The notes: generated from the sequence alone by a model not told the origin. DNA of 64,000 nucleotides from Nostocales cyanobacterium HT-58-2 (GCA_002163975.1 CP019636.1:3297001-3361000); one strand, 5' to 3'; shown: positions 46,801 to 53,736, counted from the first letter of the stretch. Program-made: numbers and translations.

Positions 46801-48048
46801 TGCGTAAATGGACTTATTGCCGCCGTAGTAAACCAACACTAACTTGTCCCACAGCCCCGCCGCCTTAAGCATTTCCTCTTGTTCTGCAATGCTTTCGACG
46901 TGGTCTATTTCCCACACCGCAGCTTGGTATTGAGGTGTTGAGTCTGAATCTTGCCCGCCCCGCAGTTTCCAGTTAATCTTAAAGCCCGCGTTTGGGTAGC
47001 GTAGTGGCTGGTTGAGGCGAAGTAGTTTTGGTAGTAGCTTCTTGAGTTGGTACTTATTCGCTGCCGAGTACTTGAAAGTGGTTTGCCCTGTGCAGTCTTT
47101 GAGGATGTCGAACATCAGTTTGGTTCTTGCTGCCTGTAGCTGCTTAAACTCCTCATCACTCATACCTTCCTCTTTGCTTGGAGCTAAGTAGGTGTTGGGT
47201 AGTACCAGGAATTGCAGCCCGGTCGCATGAAACACGCCGTCCTTGTTCTTGAAGCCGTACCAGTCGTTCTCATCAACAAACCCCATCGCTTTGAGTATCT
47301 CGTGGTAGACTTCCACCATAAGGTCAGCGTCAAGAGCTTCGTTTAGTGGCGCTCCGGAAAGAATATCTTGAACTGTGAATTGTACCCTCTTAGCTACCTT
47401 TGGCTCCCATAAGCCAGCAAATGGGTCTACAGTAGCTTTAGTTCGGCGTGAGAGTTCAGTAAAGAACGCATCAACACCACTAAGAATGCTCTCATTTGGC
47501 TCTATTTTGCCCTGTAAGGCTTGTCTACCCTCTGAATTGCTAATCACCTTCGCGGGGCTATTGAGTGCCTTAAAAGGGTCTTCCTGTGGCGCTTTGTGTT
47601 CCTGTGGGCGGGGCTTTAATACTTGTGGTGCTGCTTCTTCTTGTGTCCAGTCCTCTTCTACCTCGGCGCGGGGTTCTTCTTCCTCGTCTTCCCATCCCCA
47701 GTCGTCTGCTGCTTCGTTTGGTGTTGCTGTCAAGTTCTCTTGACGAGCGGAGCGGGCTTCCTCAACACACAGAATGCCTTCGATAGATTCACGATAGTTA
47801 AAAGTGATTAGGCACTCACAGTCAGCGATAGTAGCGCGTCTCCAAAACATCTCCCAAGTTTCATTGTCTTCGTGGGCATACTCATAAACAGCGTCAAGTT
47901 CTGATAGGGAAAGATTGAAGTTTGCTTCTGTTTGAGTTTGCGTTACTATGGAGTTATTCATTGTTTTATCCTCTTTGTTTTGCGTAGTGGTTAATTCGGC
48001 TGTGTCTTCTTTGTTTGGGTTTTTGACGTTCTGAATATTGGTTGACAT
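43870..48048 (-). CDS. Primase-helicase replication initiator (CyRepA1-like)
   Basis: 1392 aa. An acidic low-complexity N-terminus (to about 190) is followed by an archaeo-eukaryotic primase-like part: VWEIDHVES at about 378, GGNKSIYAVG at about 409, and APFFRHTKLNG near 450. A superfamily-2 helicase follows: Walker A SVHGTGKTQ (about 650), Walker B VLVLDETTK (about 736), STGIDINCDHFD, and QQLRRVRKP (about 929). This matches the plasmid replication proteins of cyanobacteria. The start at 48048 has AGAGGA upstream; an in-frame ATG at 47961 also has a good site. It very likely replicates the excised element. A 53-bp motif copy lies inside the coding region. Confidence 0.82.
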   Translation of the reverse strand: MSTNIQNVKNPNKEDTAELTTTQNKEDKTMNNSIVTQTQTEANFNLSLSELDAVYEYAHEDNETWEMFWRRATIADCECLITFNYRESIEGILCVEEARSARQENLTATPNEAADDWGWEDEEEEPRAEVEEDWTQEEAAPQVLKPRPQEHKAPQEDPFKALNSPAKVISNSEGRQALQGKIEPNESILSGVDAFFTELSRRTKATVDPFAGLWEPKVAKRVQFTVQDILSGAPLNEALDADLMVEVYHEILKAMGFVDENDWYGFKNKDGVFHATGLQFLVLPNTYLAPSKEEGMSDEEFKQLQAARTKLMFDILKDCTGQTTFKYSAANKYQLKKLLPKLLRLNQPLRYPNAGFKINWKLRGGQDSDSTPQYQAAVWEIDHVESIAEQEEMLKAAGLWDKLVLVYYGGNKSIYAVGIFDDHRNIEETEALVKDLCVTHGFDKALADRAHPANAPFFRHTKLNGKRNYAYILHYNPQARLNFQELRQQTPYHELPKSSISVEQLQGWVNTKKQGVISRTHIIKKATAQAKVREYSKRLSESFSEEQEKDVYTIIKEHVKPCAKALLADGITVDYVVGRFLDACAGINDKPTNVILETLKRGVEAELSGNKKQHTSLIENFKHDEEIDKRFVTNLDELKGTAQTLLLKSVHGTGKTQAMAELSKRRQQEDVMVVALTYRRTNAAELSQRLGLELYDDKVILKAGLHNVSGLALCVDSMPKLDVEKVMKKKFVLVLDETTKLLFHTATAHTEVKNHRLETWEAIIALANAAQEVYCIDADLNNGTVEWIKNNFKGGNVKVVENKYLPEPMTFIRAFSKEEVISLVEQRQLAGGKTALFTSSEMYAKKRDEAQKAFRTKNGLEGNTKLLTADTNDDPTYIPNINERVKELDALTASPVISTGIDINCDHFDTVYGVYNASDHQSHWDILQQLRRVRKPKDGKLVVFIQNRQISVPATEEEIRAGIEALDDYKYKVRYYDHTTRRYEVNEDKVATHKSLVDFIVQYTVYHNKSISNLSESFWELVKHYGHNIIEASELGKEETETIKEAEAIAKEVVVSREITSISEAENISQFEAEELQKRKELTPAEQHKVEKYFISKALGVEPTEVSYEDVDFYVNGGKQAIRNMNLLNKPSDLLADEDYCEANEVAMAVTDRSIALRRQRLLKLIPAQVLAGEKYSARTLDELGFTQAVKDNADELRTVFKGMKVKTKEPVAMVNKLLAKLGLEVEKAAHVDLEQHEPTISIYINNQAVPEETYPEDYYWGAGLDDIKPAPRKRERFYQVTPESIERMNAIMARTNKAQVKQSYYYASKNITELEARLKSLTNQLKDGTITVEVFNQNDAVIQQRLMWLESAMEQLEADPVIAEELAAKARQDTELKARFTSTLQAQLKAA
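44296..44348 (+). repeat. 53-bp motif with inverted ends, copy 2 (inside the replication gene)
   Basis: Begins TGGAACAGCTTGATTG and ends GCTGTTCCA, with centre TATATATATAGAGATTG. It lies within the coding region of the primase-helicase, near its C-terminal linker (ISIYINNQAVPEE), so the site has been kept despite being coding. Confidence 0.8.
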
Positions 48049-48150
48049 TGCGTTAATCCTCTAATAGCTGAATAAGGTGGGTAATCCTTGTGTTGTTTGT
48101 GTTGGCGACTAGTGACCCTACTAGCCGCTTTGTCATTTCTGGGGTAACAG

Positions 48151-48897
48151 TTAGGCGCGGGCAGCGAGTTCAGGAAACATCGCATCAAAATGACTACGAA
48201 GATTCTCGCCGGGCTTTACTGTAGGTTTGATAGCTGAGCGGGGTGTGATATTCAGCACCCGACGGTTTTTGTGCTGTACCTCCCAAAACTTCTCAACACT
48301 CAATTCACCTCCGTTAAAGTAAGTACCAGTGCTAAGCGAGCTTAAGCCAGTGACATAAAGCATCTTCCCTTCACCCCTGTCAAGATAAAGTCGTTTGGGC
48401 TGAGCTTCTACAAAAGTGCGGCGCGGGTAATACCACCGGAAGCGGTAAAGACCCTCCTTCAGGCTGTACCTTTTTGAGATATAGAAGTCTCTGGCATCCA
48501 ACACCCATACCAGGTGTTTATAGAAAGCTTCGCGTTGCTTTATCTCCTCAACAGGAATGCTGCTGTGCTGTAGCTCAATAGTCAATCTGTGCTCTACTGG
48601 CGCGTCATCTGAGTGCCCGATGAGTGGAAAACTAATATCAGCCCTATGGCGTTCCCCGCTCGAATCTGTAAACCCTACTTCTGTGTATTTCTTTTCGATG
48701 CCTAGTTTCCATCCTAAGTGCCATTCTGATTCATTCTCCGCCCAGCTATCGCAGTCTTTCATGTTTTGATGTGCCCAATGCCAAGCTACTACTGAGCCGC
48801 ATTTAGACAACACCTGACTGCCACACAAAGGACAGTGACCCTTTTGCTTAGGTGTTGGTAAAACCTTTTCTTCTCCATCAACGTTTGCGTACATCAT
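48151..48897 (-). CDS. CoiA-like nuclease family protein
   Basis: 248 aa. The N-terminus has a zinc-ribbon-like pair (CPLCGSQVLSKCG) followed by WHWAHQNMKDC, as in CoiA. The nuclease core has ESEWHLGWK, RHRADISFP and the E-x-Q signature IELQHSSIPVEEIKQRE. CoiA proteins promote transformation in Gram-positive bacteria by handling incoming DNA. Here the gene precedes the replication gene in one direction (102 bp gap), so a role in processing transferred element DNA is reasonable. The start at 48897 has GGAG upstream. Confidence 0.8.
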   Translation of the reverse strand: MMYANVDGEEKVLPTPKQKGHCPLCGSQVLSKCGSVVAWHWAHQNMKDCDSWAENESEWHLGWKLGIEKKYTEVGFTDSSGERHRADISFPLIGHSDDAPVEHRLTIELQHSSIPVEEIKQREAFYKHLVWVLDARDFYISKRYSLKEGLYRFRWYYPRRTFVEAQPKRLYLDRGEGKMLYVTGLSSLSTGTYFNGGELSVEKFWEVQHKNRRVLNITPRSAIKPTVKPGENLRSHFDAMFPELAARA

Positions 48898-48914
48898 TTT
48901 CTTTGTCTCCTTGC

Positions 48915-49094
48915 TTATTTGGTGTTGATGCTTTCGAGTAGTCGTCGAGAAATGTCTTGCTCAATCAGGTGCCTTACATAGCTTGAAAACCCATCAAACC
49001 CTAAAGAGCGGGCGCGCTTCTTGGCTCTGTCGTAGCCTGTTCCTGTCCACCTAATCTGTACTTTCGTGTCTGAGTTAATTGTCGTGAATCCCAT
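48915..49094 (-). CDS. Small RHH-like DNA-binding protein
   Basis: 59 aa from the ATG at 49094, preferred because AGGAGG lies directly before it; 49109 is an alternative. The pattern VQIRWTGTGYDRAKKRARSL followed by GFSSYVRHLIEQD fits a ribbon-helix-helix fold, like mobilisation/partition accessory or antitoxin proteins. It lies 17 bp upstream of the CoiA-like gene, and motif copy 3 lies about 170 bp upstream of its start. Confidence 0.65.
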   Translation of the reverse strand: MGFTTINSDTKVQIRWTGTGYDRAKKRARSLGFDGFSSYVRHLIEQDISRRLLESINTK

Positions 49095-49266
49095 ATGTCC
49101 TCCTGTCATGACTTGTAGGGTTTTAAAAAGAAGCCTTCACACTTCCTTTACTTGTTCCTTACAGTAACTTCACATCCTTCTTGTATTATTCCGGAATACT
49201 TCTTGTAACATCAATGCCGGTCGAGGTACGGTTAACCGGCTATCAAGGGGGGAGCGAGGGTAGGCT

Positions 49267-49317
49267 TGGAACACCATGACTCAATAATTTCTATATAAGA
49301 ACAATCAAGCTGTTCCA
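49267..49317 (-). repeat. 51-bp motif with inverted ends, copy 3
   Basis: On the minus strand it begins TGGAACAGCTTGATTG and ends GGTGTTCCA, orientation opposite to copies 1 and 2. It lies between the small genes at 49350 and 49094, upstream of the RHH, CoiA-like and replication genes, as expected for an operator or origin element. Confidence 0.8.
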
Positions 49318-49349
49318 AAACCCAACACCTACTCACCATGTGCCCGACC

Positions 49350-49634
49350 CTAGAACTCTAGTAACGCTCCTGACCCTGCTTCACTAGTCTGTAGTCTCTG
49401 TAGTAGGGCAATGTACATATCAAGCCCGGCTTGGTCAAAAATCATCGTGTGCTGCATCTGTCCATCCATCAACACCACAGACCTTAGGTCATTAAGTTCT
49501 AGATAGCGCTGTAGGTTATCAATTGCTATGTCTCGTCCATATCGCTGTACGTCATCTCGTAGTAAGGCGTATTGCTCTGCTAGCTTCTGACTTGTAGCGG
49601 GGGTTCTAACTATGATTGTGTGTTGTGTATTCAT
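49350..49634 (-). CDS. Small element protein, unknown
   Basis: 94 aa, with GGAGA upstream of the ATG. It has a helical body (ATSQKLAEQYALLRDDVQRY) and a segment RSVVLMDGQMQHTMIFDQAG. It follows the 95-aa gene by 4 bp and is clearly in the same operon. No family recognised. Confidence 0.6.
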   Translation of the reverse strand: MNTQHTIIVRTPATSQKLAEQYALLRDDVQRYGRDIAIDNLQRYLELNDLRSVVLMDGQMQHTMIFDQAGLDMYIALLQRLQTSEAGSGALLEF

Positions 49635-49638
49635 TGCT

Positions 49639-49926
49639 TTATCTCCAAGGATGTACGCGATTTACTACTGACTCTATGTTTCTTATTGCTTTTCGATGGC
49701 TGCTGCCTGCCTTGCGCTCTAGTTCGTAGTGCCACTTTGCAGTCTCAGCCACCTCAGCCCACTCACCGTCCTCAGCGTCGATGTTCTGTCTGCCGATACC
49801 TAGCTCAATGGCAATACGCTCTTTGTCCTTCTTTGACAGTGTGTAGTTACTCGGGCTATAATACTCTCCACGTGTTTTAGCGTCTGTCTCTGAGTAAGGG
49901 CGGGCGTTATTATTTTGTCTGCTCAT
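49639..49926 (-). CDS. Small element protein, unknown
   Basis: 95 aa, polar and charged. It reads LSKKDKERIAIELGIGRQNI and later HYELERKAGSSHRKAIRNIE, helical and possibly nucleic-acid binding. Its start overlaps the stop of the upstream RHH gene by 4 bp (ATGA), showing translational coupling. Confidence 0.6.
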   Translation of the reverse strand: MSRQNNNARPYSETDAKTRGEYYSPSNYTLSKKDKERIAIELGIGRQNIDAEDGEWAEVAETAKWHYELERKAGSSHRKAIRNIESVVNRVHPWR

Positions 49927-50078
49927 TGGTGTTGTGCCTCCTTTGGCTTCCTTAAGTAAGTCTCACGAAAAGCAAGGCGGAGTAGGGCTGACAGTGACAT
50001 TCCCATCTCTTCTGCTATCTCCTTGTACTCTTCGTGCTCTTTTGTGTTTAGTCGTACTGTTAGGTGTACGTTCTGCAT
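49923..50078 (-). CDS. Ribbon-helix-helix (CopG/Arc-like) regulator
   Basis: 51 aa from the ATG at 50078, which has AAGGAG six bases upstream; a longer start at 50153 lacks this. It has a beta strand NVHLTVRLN, then helices EHEEYKEIAEEMG and SLSALLRLAFRETYL. It is likely the repressor of its own operon and possibly of the integrase next to it. Confidence 0.8.
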   Translation of the reverse strand: MQNVHLTVRLNTKEHEEYKEIAEEMGMSLSALLRLAFRETYLRKPKEAQHQ

Positions 50079-50174
50079 ATGATTCTCCTTAATTGCATGA
50101 CCATTACGTAACTTCACTTCGGAGTCGAAAGGGGCTAAAAACACCCCATTCAATTGTTAAAACATTCTTAAGCT

Positions 50175-51314
50175 TTAGAAAACGGGTACTTCTTCCACCA
50201 CATTTGAGGCGTAGTGCTTGAGGATTATCTCTGGAGTATTCCCGACCAGTGCCGCCACCTGTGAAACAGTCAGCCCGTTCTTTATGGCTAATGAGACAAA
50301 AGTATGCCGGGTTGAGTAAGGAGTCCTGTAGCGTGAAATGACGCCCTTATCCACAAGCCCACCTACGATGTCTTCCCAACCACATAGTCTGGTTATCTGC
50401 TCACTATTAATAGCCGCGCCGCTTTTGGTGTTGAATACTCTCCCCCTCCCGCCCGAAATAACGTGAAGATCTGCCAGGAACACACGCAGAGGAGCATTGC
50501 AAGGAAACACCCTAGCCTTGTGGGTCTTTGTGTCTTTGACCAGTTTGAGCCGTTTGTTATATGAATGCTGGAACCTGATGCTTGAGAGTTCAGGTGCAGT
50601 ATCAGCCCAGTCCAAAGCGCAAGCCTCACCAAGCCTACAGCCCGTCATGAAGAGGAATTGGACAAAAGCGTAGTAATGCCCCCACTTTGGATGAGTTTTA
50701 TAAGCCAGTAGGATGGCGTCTCTCTCCTCAGCTGTGAAAGGGTCTATGGTTCTGTGTGTGTTGGGTACTTTAATCTTTGAAGCCGCGCTCTGAAATGGGT
50801 TTGAAGTAATAAGCTCAGCGTCTACAGCCCACTTACAGCAAGCATCGAGGTGCATTAACACAAAGCGAGCGGGGGCGGGGTCAAGCGTAGAGGTGATGTG
50901 GTGTTTTATCTTATTGGCGTCGGTAAGTTTGTGCGTTGGTAGCTTTTCGATATGGTTTAATAGGCGAGAGCGGTAATGTAGTCTGTAAGTCGTTTGTGCT
51001 AGGTGCTTCTGTTTAACTTTGCAGTACTCATCCCAGAGTGAGCGGATGTCAGCGGCGTCTATTCTCTGTAGAGTTTTGATGGGGAATTGATACCTTTGAA
51101 GTGTTGAGTCAAACGTCCCGCGCTCAATGTCGTCTTGTATTTCTAATGCTCTTCTCTGCGCCAGTCTTGTGTTCTCTGGTGTTGCGTCTAAACGGGTCGA
51201 GATATACCTAGTCGCCCCAGTCGCTACGCTTGTCGGTAGCCTTAATCGAAGCTTTCCTTGTTTGTTCTCAACACCTACAGTGCCGGGTTTATTTCTTGCT
51301 TTGTTCTTCTTCAT
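50175..51314 (-). CDS. int: Tyrosine-type site-specific integrase
   Basis: 379 aa from the ATG at 51314, with AAGAAGG about 12 bases upstream. An in-frame ATG at 51383 lies inside the 78-bp repeat and would add 23 residues. The N-terminus fits an arm-binding domain (GKLRLRLPTS, ARRALEIQDDIERG-like region). Catalytic residues: Arg227 in MTGCRLGEA, Arg336-His337 in STRHTF (the usual first His of HxxR is Tyr here), and Tyr368 in LKHYAS. It sits beside attR and would catalyse integration and excision across the 78-bp repeat. Confidence 0.92.
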   Translation of the reverse strand: MKKNKARNKPGTVGVENKQGKLRLRLPTSVATGATRYISTRLDATPENTRLAQRRALEIQDDIERGTFDSTLQRYQFPIKTLQRIDAADIRSLWDEYCKVKQKHLAQTTYRLHYRSRLLNHIEKLPTHKLTDANKIKHHITSTLDPAPARFVLMHLDACCKWAVDAELITSNPFQSAASKIKVPNTHRTIDPFTAEERDAILLAYKTHPKWGHYYAFVQFLFMTGCRLGEACALDWADTAPELSSIRFQHSYNKRLKLVKDTKTHKARVFPCNAPLRVFLADLHVISGGRGRVFNTKSGAAINSEQITRLCGWEDIVGGLVDKGVISRYRTPYSTRHTFVSLAIKNGLTVSQVAALVGNTPEIILKHYASNVVEEVPVF

Positions 51315-51356
51315 TTTTGTGAGTAGCCTTCTTAGTAGCTGCCCACCTTTTCTTCT

Positions 51357-51434
51357 TTGGCTGTCAACTATCTTTTTGAACAACTACAAGCTGAAAAAGT
51401 TGTCATAGATCCACAGGTGTGGAACACTCGTGCT
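51357..51434 (+). repeat. attR: 78-bp direct repeat
   Basis: Identical to 28100-28177. Its left end is 43 bp from the integrase start codon, so the integrase promoter lies within or across this repeat and is joined to different DNA in the integrated and circular forms. Confidence 0.93.
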
Positions 51435-51476
51435 ATCAGTTGCTATGAAAAATGCGCTTTTGTTAATGGCAATTGA
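51357..51476 (+). pseudogene. Right part of the split GNAT acetyltransferase gene
   Basis: Within the repeat the frame codes for the motif-A part, and after Ala (51432-51434) it continues ISCYEKCAFVNGN and a stop at 51474-51476. ISCYEK is the usual continuation of this family (RAIRCYEK). The expected last about 30 residues (LPEHE-type end) are missing, so the reconstructed host frame is only 60 aa and looks like a fragment. Confidence 0.75.
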
Positions 51477-51538
51477 ACCAAAGAAATCAGTACACTTATA
51501 TTAAGTTACCCTGCTGGGATTGACTCTCCCATAGACCG

Positions 51539-52732
51539 ATGACTGAACAACCTGCTAGAATCTGTATCCTTGGTGGAGGCTTTGGTGGTCTCTACACTGC
51601 TCTACGCTTGAGCCAGCTTCCTTGGGAACCTTTGCAAAAACCTGAAATTGTTCTGGTGGATCAAAGCGATCGCTTTGTGTTTTCCCCCCTTCTCTACGAA
51701 CTCCTAACAGGAGAATTGCAAACCTGGGAAATCGCCCCACCATTTGAAGAACTTTTAGCCAACACAGGTGTACGGTTTTATCAAGGTATTGTATCGGGAA
51801 TCGATATAGATCAGCGACGGGTACACTTACAGGATGGACCAGAAATTTCCTATGACCGCTTGGTCTTAGCACTTGGTGGTGAAACACCGTTGGATATTGT
51901 ACCTGGTGCAACATCTTACGCCTATCCGTTTCGGGCGATCCAAGATGCATATCGTTTGGAAGAACGCCTACGCATTTTAGAAGAATCGGATGCAGAGAAA
52001 ATCAGGGTTGCAATTGTTGGTGCTGGATACAGTGGCGTGGAGTTAGCCTGCAAACTAGCAGACAGACTCGGAGAGAGAGGACGATTCCGGCTCATTGAAG
52101 TATCTGACCAAATTTTGCGAACTTCTCCAGAGTTCAATAGACAAGCAGCCAGCAAAGCTTTAGAAGCACGCGGTGTATTTATCGATTTAGAAACCAAGGT
52201 AGAATCCATCACTCAAGACAGCATCTCATTAGAGTACAAAAATCAGGTAGACACCATTCCTGTGGATTTGGTTATTTGGACAGTAGGAACACGTGTATCG
52301 CCTGTGGTGCGAAATCTTCCTGTCAAGCAAAATCAGCGCGGTCAAATCAGTACCACATCAACTCTCCAAGTCCATAACCATCCTGAAATTTTTGCCATAG
52401 GAGATTTAGCAGATTGTCTTGATGCTGAAGGACAGCAAGTCCCTGCAACAGCACAGGCTGCTTTCCAACAAGCTGATTATGTCGGTTGGAACATTTGGGC
52501 AACTTTGACAAATCGCCCGTTGTTGCCCTTCCGCTACCAGTTTTTAGGTGAAATGATGGCATTAGGGGTAGACGATGCCACTCTTACGGGTTTAGGCATT
52601 AAACTGAATGGTCCTTTAGCATATATAGCCCGTCGTCTTGCCTATCTTTATCGGCTACCAACCTTAGACCACAAACTCAAAGTTGGTTTTAACTGGCTTG
52701 CCCGTCCTATCATAGAGACACTTTCCAAATAA
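51539..52732 (+). CDS. Type II NADH dehydrogenase-like flavoprotein (NdbB-like)
   Basis: 397 aa. The N-terminal FAD-binding fold is ICILGGGFGGLYTALRL. A second nucleotide-binding fold, for NAD(P)H, is VAIVGAGYSGVELACKLA at about 155-175. The FAD-closing motif is FAIGDLADC. The C-terminal part (GFNWLARPIIETLSK) could form a membrane-binding helix. It transfers electrons from NAD(P)H to quinones. Among cyanobacterial NDH-2 types it most resembles the NdbB group, one member of which reduces demethylphylloquinone; that finer assignment is tentative. Confidence 0.88.
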   Translation: MTEQPARICILGGGFGGLYTALRLSQLPWEPLQKPEIVLVDQSDRFVFSPLLYELLTGELQTWEIAPPFEELLANTGVRFYQGIVSGIDIDQRRVHLQDGPEISYDRLVLALGGETPLDIVPGATSYAYPFRAIQDAYRLEERLRILEESDAEKIRVAIVGAGYSGVELACKLADRLGERGRFRLIEVSDQILRTSPEFNRQAASKALEARGVFIDLETKVESITQDSISLEYKNQVDTIPVDLVIWTVGTRVSPVVRNLPVKQNQRGQISTTSTLQVHNHPEIFAIGDLADCLDAEGQQVPATAQAAFQQADYVGWNIWATLTNRPLLPFRYQFLGEMMALGVDDATLTGLGIKLNGPLAYIARRLAYLYRLPTLDHKLKVGFNWLARPIIETLSK

Positions 52733-53010
52733 ATTTGCAGGGACGAACCTTTTCCTGAATACCAAATTCTGCACAGAATAATAAAAAACTATATACTTAG
52801 CTACGCCAGTCTACTCAACGGGACGGCAGCTTGCACACTTGGGCGGCTTTAGGGAGGACGCTTGCGTGCCTCAAAAATCTGTCCACGGTGCTGGTTCTTC
52901 AGCACTTAAGACTGTTTTGGTCAGATGCTGATAAACAAATCGGCTTAACCTGAGTAATCTTGTGCAGGCTGCTTCGTTGAGTCTGGGGTATCTCGTGGCG
53001 GAAATACAAG

Positions 53011-53661
53011 ATGAAAGAAACACCGAAAGTTATCTTTTTGGATGCTGTTGGCACACTCTTTGGCGTGAAAGGCAGTGTGGGAGAAATTTATAGTCAGATA
53101 GCGCAGGAGTTTGGTGTCGAAGTTTCAGCTGATACTTTAAACAAAACATTCGTGCAAAGTTTTAAAGCTGCGCCACCGCCCATATTTACAGATGCAGAAG
53201 AACAAGATATTCCCCAACGCGAGTTTGATTGGTGGCTTGACGTCGCCCGAAACACCTTTGAACAAGCAGGTGTTCTCCAGAAATTTTCCGATTTTTCGAC
53301 TTTTTTTAGCGAAGTCTATATCCACTTCGGTACACCCGAACCGTGGTTTATTTATCCCGATGTTTTACCATCTCTGGTTAGCTGGCGGCGACAGGGAATT
53401 GAATTAGGGATAGTGTCCAATTTCGATTCTCGGATCTACTCAGTTTTGCAAGCATTACAACTGAGAGAATTTTTCGGGTCTATCACCATTTCTACACAAG
53501 CAGGTGCTGCTAAACCTGATCGCAAAATTTTTGCCACAGCTTTGGAAAAACATAACTGTCCACCAGAAGCTGCATGGCATATTGGCGACAGTATCACAGA
53601 AGATTATCACGGAGCGAGGGCAGCCGGATTGAGGGGCATTTGGATAAATCGCCAAAATTAG
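53011..53661 (+). CDS. HAD-superfamily hydrolase (HDHD3/DUF-type)
   Basis: 216 aa. Motif I is FLDAVGTLFG: the nucleophile is Asp11, while the second Asp of DxD is replaced by Val, as in HDHD3-like and related subfamilies. Motif II is GIVSNFDSR, the lysine is in AAKPDRKIF, and motif IV is HIGDSITEDYHGA. The substrate is unknown. It is followed by a 25-bp palindrome. Confidence 0.85.
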   Translation: MKETPKVIFLDAVGTLFGVKGSVGEIYSQIAQEFGVEVSADTLNKTFVQSFKAAPPPIFTDAEEQDIPQREFDWWLDVARNTFEQAGVLQKFSDFSTFFSEVYIHFGTPEPWFIYPDVLPSLVSWRRQGIELGIVSNFDSRIYSVLQALQLREFFGSITISTQAGAAKPDRKIFATALEKHNCPPEAAWHIGDSITEDYHGARAAGLRGIWINRQN

Positions 53662-53676
53662 TTGTTCTGTGTAAAT

Positions 53677-53701
53677 GGTTAGTTGTTCCTAACAACTAAC
53701 C
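53677..53701. terminator. Palindrome after the HAD gene
   Basis: GGTTAGTTGTT pairs perfectly with AACAACTAACC around a 3-nt loop. It begins 15 bp after the stop codon and lies between convergent genes. There is no T run, so termination is not certain. Confidence 0.5.
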
Positions 53702-53736
53702 GTTCGGGTGACTCTCAAGAGCGTCGCCACTAATCA

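Larger units (their letters stand above)
28100..51434. mobile_element. Integrated 23.3-kb element (integrase, primase-helicase, FtsK-like ATPase)
   Basis: Bounded by perfect 78-bp direct repeats at 28100-28177 and 51357-51434, with a tyrosine integrase at the right end. Removing one repeat and the interior (23,257 bp) restores a continuous GNAT frame. Gene order is an outward left arm (-), a central block of large genes (+) and a right arm (-). It differs from the flanks by higher apparent G+C, absence of HIP1 sites, near-absence of GATC, and enrichment of GTGTTGAG. No capsid, terminase, tail, relaxase or mating-pair genes are recognisable. Confidence 0.92.

Noticed and set aside
28185..51274. 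GTGTTGAG as a strictly oriented KOPS
   Set aside because: Copies are nearly balanced between strands (10 versus 12) without a clear switch point, unlike FtsK guide sequences.
28201..51356. Complete prophage
   Set aside because: No terminase, portal, capsid, tail or lysis cassette could be recognised; only phage-like polyvalent or internal-type proteins are present.
28201..51356. Classical ICE or mobilisable plasmid
   Set aside because: No relaxase (HUH or MOB motifs) or type IV secretion ATPase/pilus genes seen; only one FtsK-like ATPase.
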